Assembly: GCF_026162365.1 (NCBI RefSeq)
Contig: NZ_JAOANW010000010.1
Span: 1-64,000 of the forward strand
DNA: 64,000 nt
From: Nitratireductor luteus
GTDB lineage: Bacteria > Pseudomonadota > Alphaproteobacteria > Rhizobiales > Rhizobiaceae
Direction of reading: 5' to 3'
Under the pieces are notes generated by a model. That model was not told where the DNA came from. It saw nothing but the letters and a program-made list of their open reading frames with translations, and searched no databases. Shown here in pieces: positions 17,404-25,750 of the stretch (positions are counted from its first letter, which is position 1; each line of letters starts with the position of its first letter). The position numbers were made by a program, and so were the translations under genes.

Positions 17404-18924
17404 TCAGCCCTGGCGCGAGCGCTCGTCGCCCGGCTCGATGCCCATTTCCTTGAGTTTGCGATAAAGTGTGGAGCGGCCGATGCCGAGTCGGCGCGCCACT
17501 TCGCTCATCTGGCCGTTATAATGGTCGATGGCGAACCGTATGATCTGATGTTCCAGCGCTTCCAGCTTCTGCACCTGCCCCCGTTCGTCGAGGATACGCA
17601 AGAGACCGGCATGCAGCGGCTGCCGCTCTACCTGAGCATTCTGTGCTTGATCCGCCAAGGCGAACACCCGGTCCTGCACGACCGGCCGCTCGTCCGGAAC
17701 ATCTTCGAGCACGTCTTCATCGATCCCGTGCACCTGCGCTCGGATCTGAGGAAAATCCACCGCCGTCAGCGCCTCGGCCTCGCAAAGCACCATCGCGCGG
17801 AACACGGCGTTTTCGAGCTGGCGGATATTGCCCGGCCAGTCATAGCTACTAAGCATCTCCAGGGCATCCGCCGAAATGCCCCTGATCTTCCGGCCATGCG
17901 TCGAATCGGCAAAGCGTCCAATGAAGTGCTGAACCAGGATCGGCACGTCTTCCTTACGGTCGCGAAGCGGCGGCACCATGATCGGGAAAACATTGAGGCG
18001 GTAATAGAGATCCTCCCTGAACCGTCCCTCCTTGACCCGCTGAAGCAGATCGTGATTGGTCGCTGAAATCAGCCTTATATCGACCTTGACGGTTCCGCGC
18101 CCGCCCACCGGATCGACCTCGCCCTCCTGGATGGCGCGCAGCAGCTTGACCTGGACATCGAGCGGCAGATCGCCGATCTCGTCGAGGAACAGCGTTCCCG
18201 TGCTTGCCTCGACGAACTTGCCCGTGTGTTTTTCCGTTGCGCCGGTAAACGCGCCCTTCTCATGGCCGAAAAGGATGCTTTCCACGAGATTGTCGGGTAT
18301 CGCGCCGCAATTCACTGTTACGAACGGCTTGCCGCGCCGTACGCTCTCGCCGCGAATGGCCTGCGCGATCAGTTCCTTCCCGACTCCCGATTCGCCCTCT
18401 ATGAGAATGGGAATATCGGTTGCCGCCGCCTTCTGGCAGAGCCGGAGAACCCGTGCCATGGCCTCGCTGCCGGTGACGATGTCGCGCAGGGAGAAGCCGC
18501 TGCCGCGCCGCGCCGGCTTCTTGCGCGCCGCGCCACCCAATTCCTGTACCTTCAGGGCGTCGCGCAAGGCCCTGCCAATGCGTTCCGGCGAGGCCGGTTT
18601 GACGACGAAATCGAACGCGCCCGCCCGCATCGCCTCAACCGCGGTGTCGATGCCGCCCTTGGCCGTCTGAACGATGACAGGCACGTCGAAATTGCGTTCC
18701 CGCAAGCGCTCCAGCACTTCGATGCCGCCCATGCCGGGCATGACGAGGTCGAGTATGACGGCGCGCAGACCATCTGCCCCGCGCTGTTCGACCAAGTCCA
18801 TCGCCGCCGCCCCGCTCTCTGCCAACTGGGTGGACATGCCAAGCCGCCCTACCACGGCCTCCAGAAGGCGGCGCTGCACAGGATCGTCGTCGACTATCAA
18901 TACCGCATCGGACATGTTTGCCAC
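17404..18924 (-). CDS. NtrC-type sigma54-dependent response regulator, no adjacent kinase
   Basis: A 506-residue regulator. The receiver domain has D12-D14 and phospho-acceptor D59 (VILDLVMPGMGG). The AAA+ domain has Walker A GESGVGKE, an intact GAFTGA loop (HEKGAFTGATEKHTGK) and GTLFLDEIGDLPL. The C-terminal Fis helix-turn-helix reads ARRLGIGRSTLYRKLKEMG. About 80 residues of unusual linker (DEDVLEDVPDERPVVQDRV and following) separate AAA+ from the DNA-binding part. No histidine kinase is adjacent. The GTG at 18924 is favoured because AGGAAG sits 4-5 bases upstream; an ATG three codons in is the alternative. The target genes are unknown. Confidence 0.88.
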   Translation of the reverse strand: MANMSDAVLIVDDDPVQRRLLEAVVGRLGMSTQLAESGAAAMDLVEQRGADGLRAVILDLVMPGMGGIEVLERLRERNFDVPVIVQTAKGGIDTAVEAMRAGAFDFVVKPASPERIGRALRDALKVQELGGAARKKPARRGSGFSLRDIVTGSEAMARVLRLCQKAAATDIPILIEGESGVGKELIAQAIRGESVRRGKPFVTVNCGAIPDNLVESILFGHEKGAFTGATEKHTGKFVEASTGTLFLDEIGDLPLDVQVKLLRAIQEGEVDPVGGRGTVKVDIRLISATNHDLLQRVKEGRFREDLYYRLNVFPIMVPPLRDRKEDVPILVQHFIGRFADSTHGRKIRGISADALEMLSSYDWPGNIRQLENAVFRAMVLCEAEALTAVDFPQIRAQVHGIDEDVLEDVPDERPVVQDRVFALADQAQNAQVERQPLHAGLLRILDERGQVQKLEALEHQIIRFAIDHYNGQMSEVARRLGIGRSTLYRKLKEMGIEPGDERSRQG

Positions 18925-19074
18925 AGCTTCCTGAAAATCGCGCGAATGTACACGTGGGCGGACTGGAACAATATGGCACAGGCTTCTAAACAGGCATTCA
19001 AGAAACCCGGTGAACGAATCCTTCGCGCCTTGTGGCGCATTTGAACCGCAGCATTAAAACCTATGGAGCAATTT

Positions 19075-20964
19075 ATGGCCTATCGCTCAGGCTCAGGCGC
19101 AAAGCTTCCCCATGCCCCGGCGGCACAAGGCGCGGACGGCACGAGGATAAGCGGCGCCCTCGGCGATCTGCCGGAGTGGAACCTGGCCGATCTGTACCCC
19201 GCCATCGATTGCGCGGAATTGACAGCCGATCTGAAGCGGGCGGAAGAAGACGCCATCGCATTTGAGAAGGCCTGGAAGGGGCAGTTGGAGGCAGAAGCCG
19301 CCAAAGGGGCGGCAGGCAGGCTTGGCCGGGCCGTGCGGGAGTTCGAGGTGCTGGATGAGCTCTTCGGCCGCATCGGCTCCTATGCCGGCCTCACCTATGC
19401 CGACGATACCTCCGACCCAAAGCGGGCGAAGTTCTATGGCGACGTGCAGGAAAAGCTCACCAATGCGAGCACCCATCTCCTGTTCTTCTCCCTGGAGCTC
19501 AACAAGATCGACGACGCACTGATTGAGAAGGCGCTCGCGGAGGATCCCGGCTTCGGCAACTATCGCCCCTGGATACTCGATCTGCGTAAGGAAAAACCGC
19601 ACCAGCTCGACGACAGGAGCGAGCAATTGTTCCACGAGAGCTTCGTCATAGGGCGCGGTGCATGGAACCGCCTTTTCGACGAGACCATGACCAGCCTGCG
19701 CTTCGATGTGAATGGCGAGGAACTGTCCCTGGAGCCGACCTTGAACCTGCTTCAGGACGCCGACGGCAAAAAGCGGCGCCAGGCGGCCGAAGCCCTTGCC
19801 GAAACGCTGCGCGGCAACATGCGCGTCTTCACCCTGGTCACCAACACGCTGGCCAAGGAGAAGGAGATATCCGATCGCTGGCGCAGCTTCGCCGACGTCG
19901 CCGATTCACGCCATCTGGCGAACCGTGTAGAACGGGAAGTCGTGGACGCGCTGGCGCAGTCGGTGCACGAGGCCTATCCGCGCCTGTCGCACCGCTACTA
20001 CGCCATGAAGGCGAAGTGGCTCGGCATGGAAAAACTCAACCATTGGGACCGCAACGCCCCGCTGCCGGATACACCCCAGACGGTCATCGCTTGGGAAGAG
20101 GCGCGCGAAATGGTGCTGTCCGCCTATCACTCATTCGCGCCGGAAATGGCTGAGATCGCAAGCCGCTTCTTCGACCGCCGCTGGATCGACGCCCCTGTGC
20201 GGCCGGGCAAGTCGCCGGGCGCCTTCGCCCATCCCACGGTGCCCTCGGTCCACCCTTACGTCCTGTTGAACTATATGGGCAAGCCGCGTGACGTGATGAC
20301 GCTCGCCCACGAGCTCGGCCACGGCGTCCATCAGGTGCTCGCCGGCGAACAGGGCGCGCTCATGGCCTCGACGCCGCTGACGCTTGCCGAAACGGCTTCC
20401 GTGTTCGGCGAGATGCTCACCTTCCGCTCACTGCTCGACCGCACCGCCGACCGCCGCGAGCGCAAGGCCATGCTGGCCCAGAAGGTCGAGGACATGATCA
20501 ATACGGTCGTGCGCCAGATCGCCTTTTACGAGTTCGAGCGCAAACTGCATCTGGAACGGCGCAAGGGCGAGCTGACATCCGATCGGCTGGGCGAATTGTG
20601 GCTCGAGGTCCAGAAGGAAAGCCTCGGGCCGGCGGTGGACCTGCGTGAGGGATACGAAACCTTCTGGGCTTACATTCCCCACTTCATCCATTCGCCCTTC
20701 TACGTGTATGCCTATGCGTTCGGCGACTGTCTGGTAAATTCGCTGTTCGCCGTCTACCAGCAGGCGGAGGAAGGCTTTCAGGAAAAATACTTCGAGATGC
20801 TGAAAGCCGGCGGAACGAAGCACCATTCCGACTTGCTCGCGCCCTTCGGCCTCGACGCCTCAGACCCGGCCTTCTGGAATAAGGGGCTTTCGGTTATCGA
20901 GGGGTTGATCGACGAGTTGGAGGAACTGGACGAGGCATCGACGTCCAGCGACACTGCGCTGTAG
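19075..20964 (+). CDS. pepF: Oligoendopeptidase F (M3 family)
   Basis: A 629-residue cytoplasmic zinc metallopeptidase that degrades short peptides. The zinc motif HELGHGVHQ begins at H412, and the third ligand Glu lies in LAETASVFGEM about 27 residues on. Family patterns PEWNLADLYPAID near the N-terminus, VHPYVLLNYMGKPRDVMTLA before the zinc site and FYVYAYAFGDCLV near the C-terminus fit the pepF/M3B clade. The ATG at 19075 is chosen because GGAGC lies 8 bases upstream; the ATG 12 bases earlier overlaps that site. Confidence 0.93.
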   Translation: MAYRSGSGAKLPHAPAAQGADGTRISGALGDLPEWNLADLYPAIDCAELTADLKRAEEDAIAFEKAWKGQLEAEAAKGAAGRLGRAVREFEVLDELFGRIGSYAGLTYADDTSDPKRAKFYGDVQEKLTNASTHLLFFSLELNKIDDALIEKALAEDPGFGNYRPWILDLRKEKPHQLDDRSEQLFHESFVIGRGAWNRLFDETMTSLRFDVNGEELSLEPTLNLLQDADGKKRRQAAEALAETLRGNMRVFTLVTNTLAKEKEISDRWRSFADVADSRHLANRVEREVVDALAQSVHEAYPRLSHRYYAMKAKWLGMEKLNHWDRNAPLPDTPQTVIAWEEAREMVLSAYHSFAPEMAEIASRFFDRRWIDAPVRPGKSPGAFAHPTVPSVHPYVLLNYMGKPRDVMTLAHELGHGVHQVLAGEQGALMASTPLTLAETASVFGEMLTFRSLLDRTADRRERKAMLAQKVEDMINTVVRQIAFYEFERKLHLERRKGELTSDRLGELWLEVQKESLGPAVDLREGYETFWAYIPHFIHSPFYVYAYAFGDCLVNSLFAVYQQAEEGFQEKYFEMLKAGGTKHHSDLLAPFGLDASDPAFWNKGLSVIEGLIDELEELDEASTSSDTAL

Positions 20965-21026
20965 GACCGCAGCTTCCGGCGGAAACGAAGCACGAGTACT
21001 GACCAGGCTGGAGCCTCGAATTCACC

Positions 21027-22193
21027 TTGGCAACAACTGATACCCGTAGGAGAACCCACCTCGCCCGTGCCTTCTTTCGCAATGACCTGACGGGCCAACG
21101 ACTGGGCTTTGCCGGGCCACGGGAACTCCTGCTGGCGCACCGTCCTCGCGAAGTCGCCGAAATGCTCGATGCCGCCGAGGCGCACCGTCTGGCGGGTAGG
21201 TGGTTGGCCGGCTACATTTCCTATGAGGCGGGCTACGCGCTCGATCTTTCGCTCGTTTCCCACATGCCTTTGGTACGGCGCGCACCGCTCGTCTGCTTGG
21301 GCGTATTCGACGCACCATCGGATGCGGGCGACGTACCGGTCTCGGATCAGGACCCCGACCTTTCCCAACCGGTTGCCCAATGGAGCCTCGACGACTACCG
21401 CACGCGCTTCGACGCCCTGCACCGTCATCTGGCGCTTGGCGACTGCTATCAGGGCAATCTCACCTTTCCGGTTCGCGCGAAATGGCGAGGCGAGCCTTTC
21501 GCGCTGTTCGAGCGGCTGACCGCCCGCCAGCCGGTGCGCTATGCCTCCTTCATCGACCTTGCCGGCCCGGTGGTCCTGTCGCGTTCGCCCGAGCTGTTCT
21601 TCGAAGTATCGGGCAACGGCTTCATCGAAACCATGCCGATGAAGGGTACCATGCCGCGCGGCACCACCGCCGAGGAAGATCAACGACTGAAGGAGCTTCT
21701 GCACTCCGACCCGAAGAACCTGGCCGAGAACCGGATGATCGTCGATCTCCTGCGCAACGACATCTCCCGCATCAGCGAAGTCGGTACGCTGGAGGTCCCC
21801 GAGCTATTCCGAATCGAGACCTATCCCACCGTTCACCAGATGGTCAGTCGCGTGCGCGCGCGCCTTGCCGAAGGAGCCACGCTGCGGGAGATTTTCGCGG
21901 CACTCTTTCCCTGCGGCTCGGTTACCGGCGCGCCCAAGATCAGCGCCATGAAAATACTGCGACGGCTGGAAGGCGGCGCGCGCGACGTCTATTGCGGCGC
22001 AATCGGCTGGGTCGCGCCGGACGGGCGCATGCGTTTCAACGTCGCCATCCGCACGATCGCGCTCCATGACGAGGGGGAGGCCGTGTTCAACGTGGGCGGC
22101 GGCGTGGTCTTCGATTCCACCGCCGAAGGCGAATATGAAGAAGCGCTCCTGAAGGCCCGCTTTGCGACGGGCGAGGTGCCGCGAACGCCATAG
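21027..22193 (+). CDS. pabB: Aminodeoxychorismate synthase component I
   Basis: A 388-residue chorismate-using enzyme for p-aminobenzoate and folate synthesis. It has the anthranilate-synthase-I fold signatures GDCYQGNLTFPV, SPELFFEV, IETMPMKGTMPRG, NLAENRMIVDLLRND and CGSVTGAPKISAM, ending with VGGGVVFDST. It is a stand-alone synthase: the aminodeoxychorismate lyase domain fused in some relatives is absent. The start is a TTG at 21027 with only a weak GGAG about 13 bases upstream, so the exact N-terminus is uncertain. It lies 62 bases after pepF. Confidence 0.9.
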   Translation: MATTDTRRRTHLARAFFRNDLTGQRLGFAGPRELLLAHRPREVAEMLDAAEAHRLAGRWLAGYISYEAGYALDLSLVSHMPLVRRAPLVCLGVFDAPSDAGDVPVSDQDPDLSQPVAQWSLDDYRTRFDALHRHLALGDCYQGNLTFPVRAKWRGEPFALFERLTARQPVRYASFIDLAGPVVLSRSPELFFEVSGNGFIETMPMKGTMPRGTTAEEDQRLKELLHSDPKNLAENRMIVDLLRNDISRISEVGTLEVPELFRIETYPTVHQMVSRVRARLAEGATLREIFAALFPCGSVTGAPKISAMKILRRLEGGARDVYCGAIGWVAPDGRMRFNVAIRTIALHDEGEAVFNVGGGVVFDSTAEGEYEEALLKARFATGEVPRTP

Positions 22194-22318
22194 CGCCCGG
22201 CAGGCGACCTTTCCACCGCGTTAGGGCTGTTGGCCATTTTCGCTTTATTGTGACGTTGAACTGTGTTTTTCCAACGCGATCGCATGCTTCCCCCGGACAT
22301 TGAGGAGAACCATCCCAA

Positions 22319-23764
22319 ATGGCGAAAAACGACTGGCCCGTCCACGGCGAGATTTCCGGCCCCATCGTGATGATCGGCTTCGGCTCCATCGGACGAGGGA
22401 CACTTCCTCTCCTCGAGCGTCATTTCAAATACGACAAGTCGCGCATGGTGGTGATCGACCCCAGCGACGAGCATCGCAATCTGCTCGACGAACGCGGCAT
22501 CAAATTCGTCCAGGCCTATGTGACCAAGGAGAACTACAAGGAGTTGCTCACGCCGCTCCTGACCGAGGGCGAAGGCCAGGGCTTCTGCGTCAATCTTTCC
22601 GTCGACACCTCCTCACTCGACCTGATGAAGCTATGCCGCAAGCTGAAGGTTCTCTATATCGATACCGTCGTCGAACCGTGGCTCGGCTTCTATTTCAACA
22701 AGACCGCGGACAACGCCTCGCGCACCAATTATGCACTGCGCGAAACCGTGCGCCAGGAGAAGCGCAAGAACCCCGGCGGCACCACGGCGGTCTCCACCTG
22801 CGGTGCGAATCCGGGCATGGTCTCCTGGTTCGTCAAACAGGGTTTGGTGAACCTGGCCGGCGATCTGGGCGTCGACATCAAGGAACCAGGGTCGGAAGAC
22901 CGCGAGGGCTGGGCGAAGCTGATGAAGAAGCTTGGCGTTAAGGGCATCCATATCGCCGAACGCGACACCCAACGCACCAAGAAGCCGAAGCCCATGAACG
23001 TCTTCTGGAATACTTGGTCCGTCGAGGGCTTCATATCGGAAGGGCTGCAACCGGCTGAACTCGGCTGGGGCACCCACGAGAACTGGAAGCCCAAGAATGC
23101 GCGCAAACAAAAAAAGGGATGCAAGGCTGCGATCTTCCTGGAGCAGCCGGGCGCAAACACCCGCGTGCGCACCTGGTGCCCGACACCGGGCCAGCAATAC
23201 GGCTTTCTCGTCACCCACAATGAATCGATTTCGATCTCGGACTACTACACGGTCCGCGACAGGAAGGGTAAAGTCGCCTACCGCCCAACCTGCCACTATG
23301 CCTATCACCCCTGCAACGACGCAGTGCTTTCGCTTCATGAAATGTTCGGCGCCTCCGGCAAGGCCCAGCCCGTTCATCATGTGCTCGACGAGAACGAGCT
23401 TGTCGACGGCATCGACGAGTTGGGCGTGCTGATCTACGGCCACGAGAAGAACGCCTATTGGTTCGGCTCGCAGCTCTCGCTCGAAGAAACACGTGAGTTG
23501 GCCCCTTACCAGAACGCCACCGGCCTTCAGGTCACGTCAGCCGTTCTCGCCGGCATGGTCTGGGCACTCGAAAACCCCGAAGCCGGCATCGTTGAAGCCG
23601 ACGAAATGGATTACCGACGCTGCCTGGAAGTACAGCTTCCCTATCTCGGTCCGGTGAAGGGCTACTATACCGACTGGACGCCGCTCGAAGGCCGCTCTGG
23701 GCTTTTCCCCGAAGACGTCGACGAAAAAGACCCATGGCAATTCCGCAACATTCTCGTGCGCTGA
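22319..23764 (+). CDS. hss: Homospermidine synthase
   Basis: A 481-residue NAD-dependent enzyme that makes sym-homospermidine from putrescine (or spermidine plus putrescine), the common polyamine of rhizobia. The N-terminal Rossmann motif GFGSIGRGTLP (about 20-30) and the conserved stretches VNLSVDTSSLDLMKLC, YIDTVVEPW, VSTCGANPGMVSW and GAYPxxPCNDAV-like CHYAYHPCNDAVLS match the bacterial family, whose usual length is about 475-480. A GAGGAG site precedes the ATG. It has its own 125-base upstream gap. Confidence 0.93.
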   Translation: MAKNDWPVHGEISGPIVMIGFGSIGRGTLPLLERHFKYDKSRMVVIDPSDEHRNLLDERGIKFVQAYVTKENYKELLTPLLTEGEGQGFCVNLSVDTSSLDLMKLCRKLKVLYIDTVVEPWLGFYFNKTADNASRTNYALRETVRQEKRKNPGGTTAVSTCGANPGMVSWFVKQGLVNLAGDLGVDIKEPGSEDREGWAKLMKKLGVKGIHIAERDTQRTKKPKPMNVFWNTWSVEGFISEGLQPAELGWGTHENWKPKNARKQKKGCKAAIFLEQPGANTRVRTWCPTPGQQYGFLVTHNESISISDYYTVRDRKGKVAYRPTCHYAYHPCNDAVLSLHEMFGASGKAQPVHHVLDENELVDGIDELGVLIYGHEKNAYWFGSQLSLEETRELAPYQNATGLQVTSAVLAGMVWALENPEAGIVEADEMDYRRCLEVQLPYLGPVKGYYTDWTPLEGRSGLFPEDVDEKDPWQFRNILVR

Positions 23765-23842
23765 TGCCCATCGGACATGTTTTGCTTGCATTCCCCATCT
23801 TTTGTGGCGAATGAATCAGGCATTCGAGGAGAGGAGGCTGCT

Positions 23843-24223
23843 ATGGTCAATTTTCGCAGGGTTGGGCCGCTGGTCACGGTCGTGACGGCTCTAATCGTCT
23901 CTGGCTGCGTAGGTGGCGTGGCACCGCGCGAGATCGCGTCGCGCCCCACCGGCGTCGAAGGCCAGTGGATGGACACCCAAAGGGTCGCGATTTCGACATT
24001 CTCTGGAGGCCGCTTCGATTCTGTCGCCACCGATACGGGCAACAGGCTCTCAGAAGGCACCTACCATATGCGGGACAGAAACAATGTGGAAATCACGATG
24101 ACCTCGCTTATCCGCCAGACAAGGACGAGCGTCAATTGTGCACTGGTTTCGCCAAGCCAACTGAACTGCACCAACGCCTCCGGCCAAAACTTCGTTCTGA
24201 CCCGCCGCGGCGGCGTATCCTGA
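23843..24223 (+). CDS. omp10: Omp10-like outer-membrane lipoprotein
   Basis: A 126-residue lipoprotein. The signal peptide ends in a lipobox (LIVSGC, Cys22), and the mature part resembles the small Brucella lipoprotein Omp10 as I remember it. Shared patterns are the G-W-D start of the beta domain (EGQWMD), FSGGRFDSVATDTGN, LSEGTY, VEITM, and the end VNCALVSPSQLNCT then FVLTRR. Two Cys (in VNCA and LNCT) probably form a disulfide. Its role in the envelope is not established; in Brucella it is a surface antigen. GAGGAGG lies 7 bases before the ATG at 23843. Confidence 0.8.
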   Translation: MVNFRRVGPLVTVVTALIVSGCVGGVAPREIASRPTGVEGQWMDTQRVAISTFSGGRFDSVATDTGNRLSEGTYHMRDRNNVEITMTSLIRQTRTSVNCALVSPSQLNCTNASGQNFVLTRRGGVS

Positions 24224-24317
24224 TCACACGCCTTTGAAATACCGCACAAGGGCCATGGCCCTTGCGCACCGGCATGCCCGCCTGCAATAAAGCCACCGGA
24301 CAATTGCGGGAGGAGCA

Positions 24318-25571
24318 ATGGCCGCCTATTACGATGCGTCCGAGACACGCGATCCGTCCGAGCGCGAAGCGGAACTTTTCACGCGCCTGCCGGATTTTCT
24401 TCACCGCGCGGCCACCGAGGCGCCGGGGCTTGCGTCATGGCTTTCGAACGTGGACCTTGCCGCCGTCAGGACGCGCGGCGATCTCGCGCGCCTTCCGGTT
24501 CTGCGCAAATCCGAACTGCTGGAGCGCCAGCGCGCCGACCCGCCTTTCGGCGGCTTCGTTCCCCCCAGCTATCTGAAGGGCTCCCGCCTTTTCATGTCGC
24601 CCGGACCCTTGTGGGAAGCGCAGCCGCCTGGCGCCGATCCCTGGGGCGCGGCGCGGGCTTTCTTCGCCGCCGGCGTGCGCCCCGGCGACATCGTCCACAA
24701 CGCATTCGCCTATCACATGACGCCAGGCGGCTTCGTACTGGACGAAGGCGCGCGCGCCTTCGGCTGCGCCGTGTTTCCCGCCGGCACGGGTAATACCGAC
24801 ATGCAGGTGGAAGCCGCCTCTCATCTGCGTCCCGCCGTCTATTGCGGCACGCCCGATTATCTCAGGGTCATGCTGGACCGGGCGGAAGAGATGGGCCACC
24901 CGCTGACCTCGTTCAAGCGCGGCCTGGTCTCCGGAGGCGCGCTCTTTCCTTCCCTGAGAGAGGAATATGCCGGCCGCGGCATCAGCGTCTACCAGTGCTA
25001 CGCCACCGCTGAATTCGGTGTCATCGCCTACGAGACCTGCGACGAGGACGGCGTCCCGCTGCCCGGCATGGTGCTCAACGAGGACCTCATCGTGGAGATC
25101 GTCCGCCCCGGCTCCGACGAGCCGGTGCCGGACGGTGAGGTGGGCGAGATCGTGGTAACGAGCTTCAATCCCGCCTACCCGCTCGTGAGGCTCGGCACCG
25201 GCGACCTTTCGGCCGTCCTGCCAGGCCAAAGCCCGTGCGGCCGCACCAACCGCCGCATCAAGGGCTGGATGGGCCGCGCCGACCAGCGCACCAAGATCAA
25301 GGGCATGTTCGTCGATCCGAAACAGGTGGCCGAGCTCCTGCGCCGCCACCGCGAGCTCGCCCGCGCCCGCCTTGTCGTCACCAGACGCAACGAGAGCGAC
25401 AGCATGGCCCTGTATGTCGAGCCGGCAGACGGTGCCGTGGTCGACCGGGAAGCCGTGGCAGCCTCGTTGAGGGATATAACCAAGCTTGGCGGCGCGGTCG
25501 AAGTGGCCGCGCCCGGAACCCTGCCTAACGATGGCAAGGTGATCGCCGATGAAAGGCAATACGTCGGCTAA
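24318..25571 (+). CDS. PaaK-like (phenylacetate-CoA ligase family) adenylate-forming protein
   Basis: A 417-residue member of the acyl/aryl-CoA ligase superfamily, nearest to PaaK. The N-terminal LPVLRKSELLERQ, the core YCGTPDYLRVML, GGALFPSLREEY, CYATAEFGVIAYE and EIVVTSFNPAYPLVRLGTGDLS, and the C-terminal NDGKVIADER (possible catalytic Lys) fit. The Ser/Thr-Gly-rich P-loop that binds ATP phosphates in these enzymes is replaced by FMSPGPLWEAQPPG (about 92-105). This divergent motif looks like a subfamily feature, so the reaction is uncertain. A GGGAGGAGC site precedes the ATG. Confidence 0.8.
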   Translation: MAAYYDASETRDPSEREAELFTRLPDFLHRAATEAPGLASWLSNVDLAAVRTRGDLARLPVLRKSELLERQRADPPFGGFVPPSYLKGSRLFMSPGPLWEAQPPGADPWGAARAFFAAGVRPGDIVHNAFAYHMTPGGFVLDEGARAFGCAVFPAGTGNTDMQVEAASHLRPAVYCGTPDYLRVMLDRAEEMGHPLTSFKRGLVSGGALFPSLREEYAGRGISVYQCYATAEFGVIAYETCDEDGVPLPGMVLNEDLIVEIVRPGSDEPVPDGEVGEIVVTSFNPAYPLVRLGTGDLSAVLPGQSPCGRTNRRIKGWMGRADQRTKIKGMFVDPKQVAELLRRHRELARARLVVTRRNESDSMALYVEPADGAVVDREAVAASLRDITKLGGAVEVAAPGTLPNDGKVIADERQYVG

Positions 25572-25750
25572 GTTGAACCCAAAACAAGGGTTGCGGGGGA
25601 CGTACCACCGGCACAGGTTTCCCTTGCATCGGACCAGACCCGGTGGGAACATGCTGCCCAGCAGGCGTTACGAAACCGACACAGGCTGACACTACAACCG
25701 GACTGCTGTCGCGCGGTGACACCGGCTTAGCCACCTTCGGGAGATGAACA

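Noticed and set aside
24435-25652. 405-codon minus-strand frame opposite the PaaK-like gene
   Set aside because: Composition is His/Gly/Ala-rich as expected of an antisense shadow; the plus-strand protein has recognisable domain motifs and a good ribosome-binding site.
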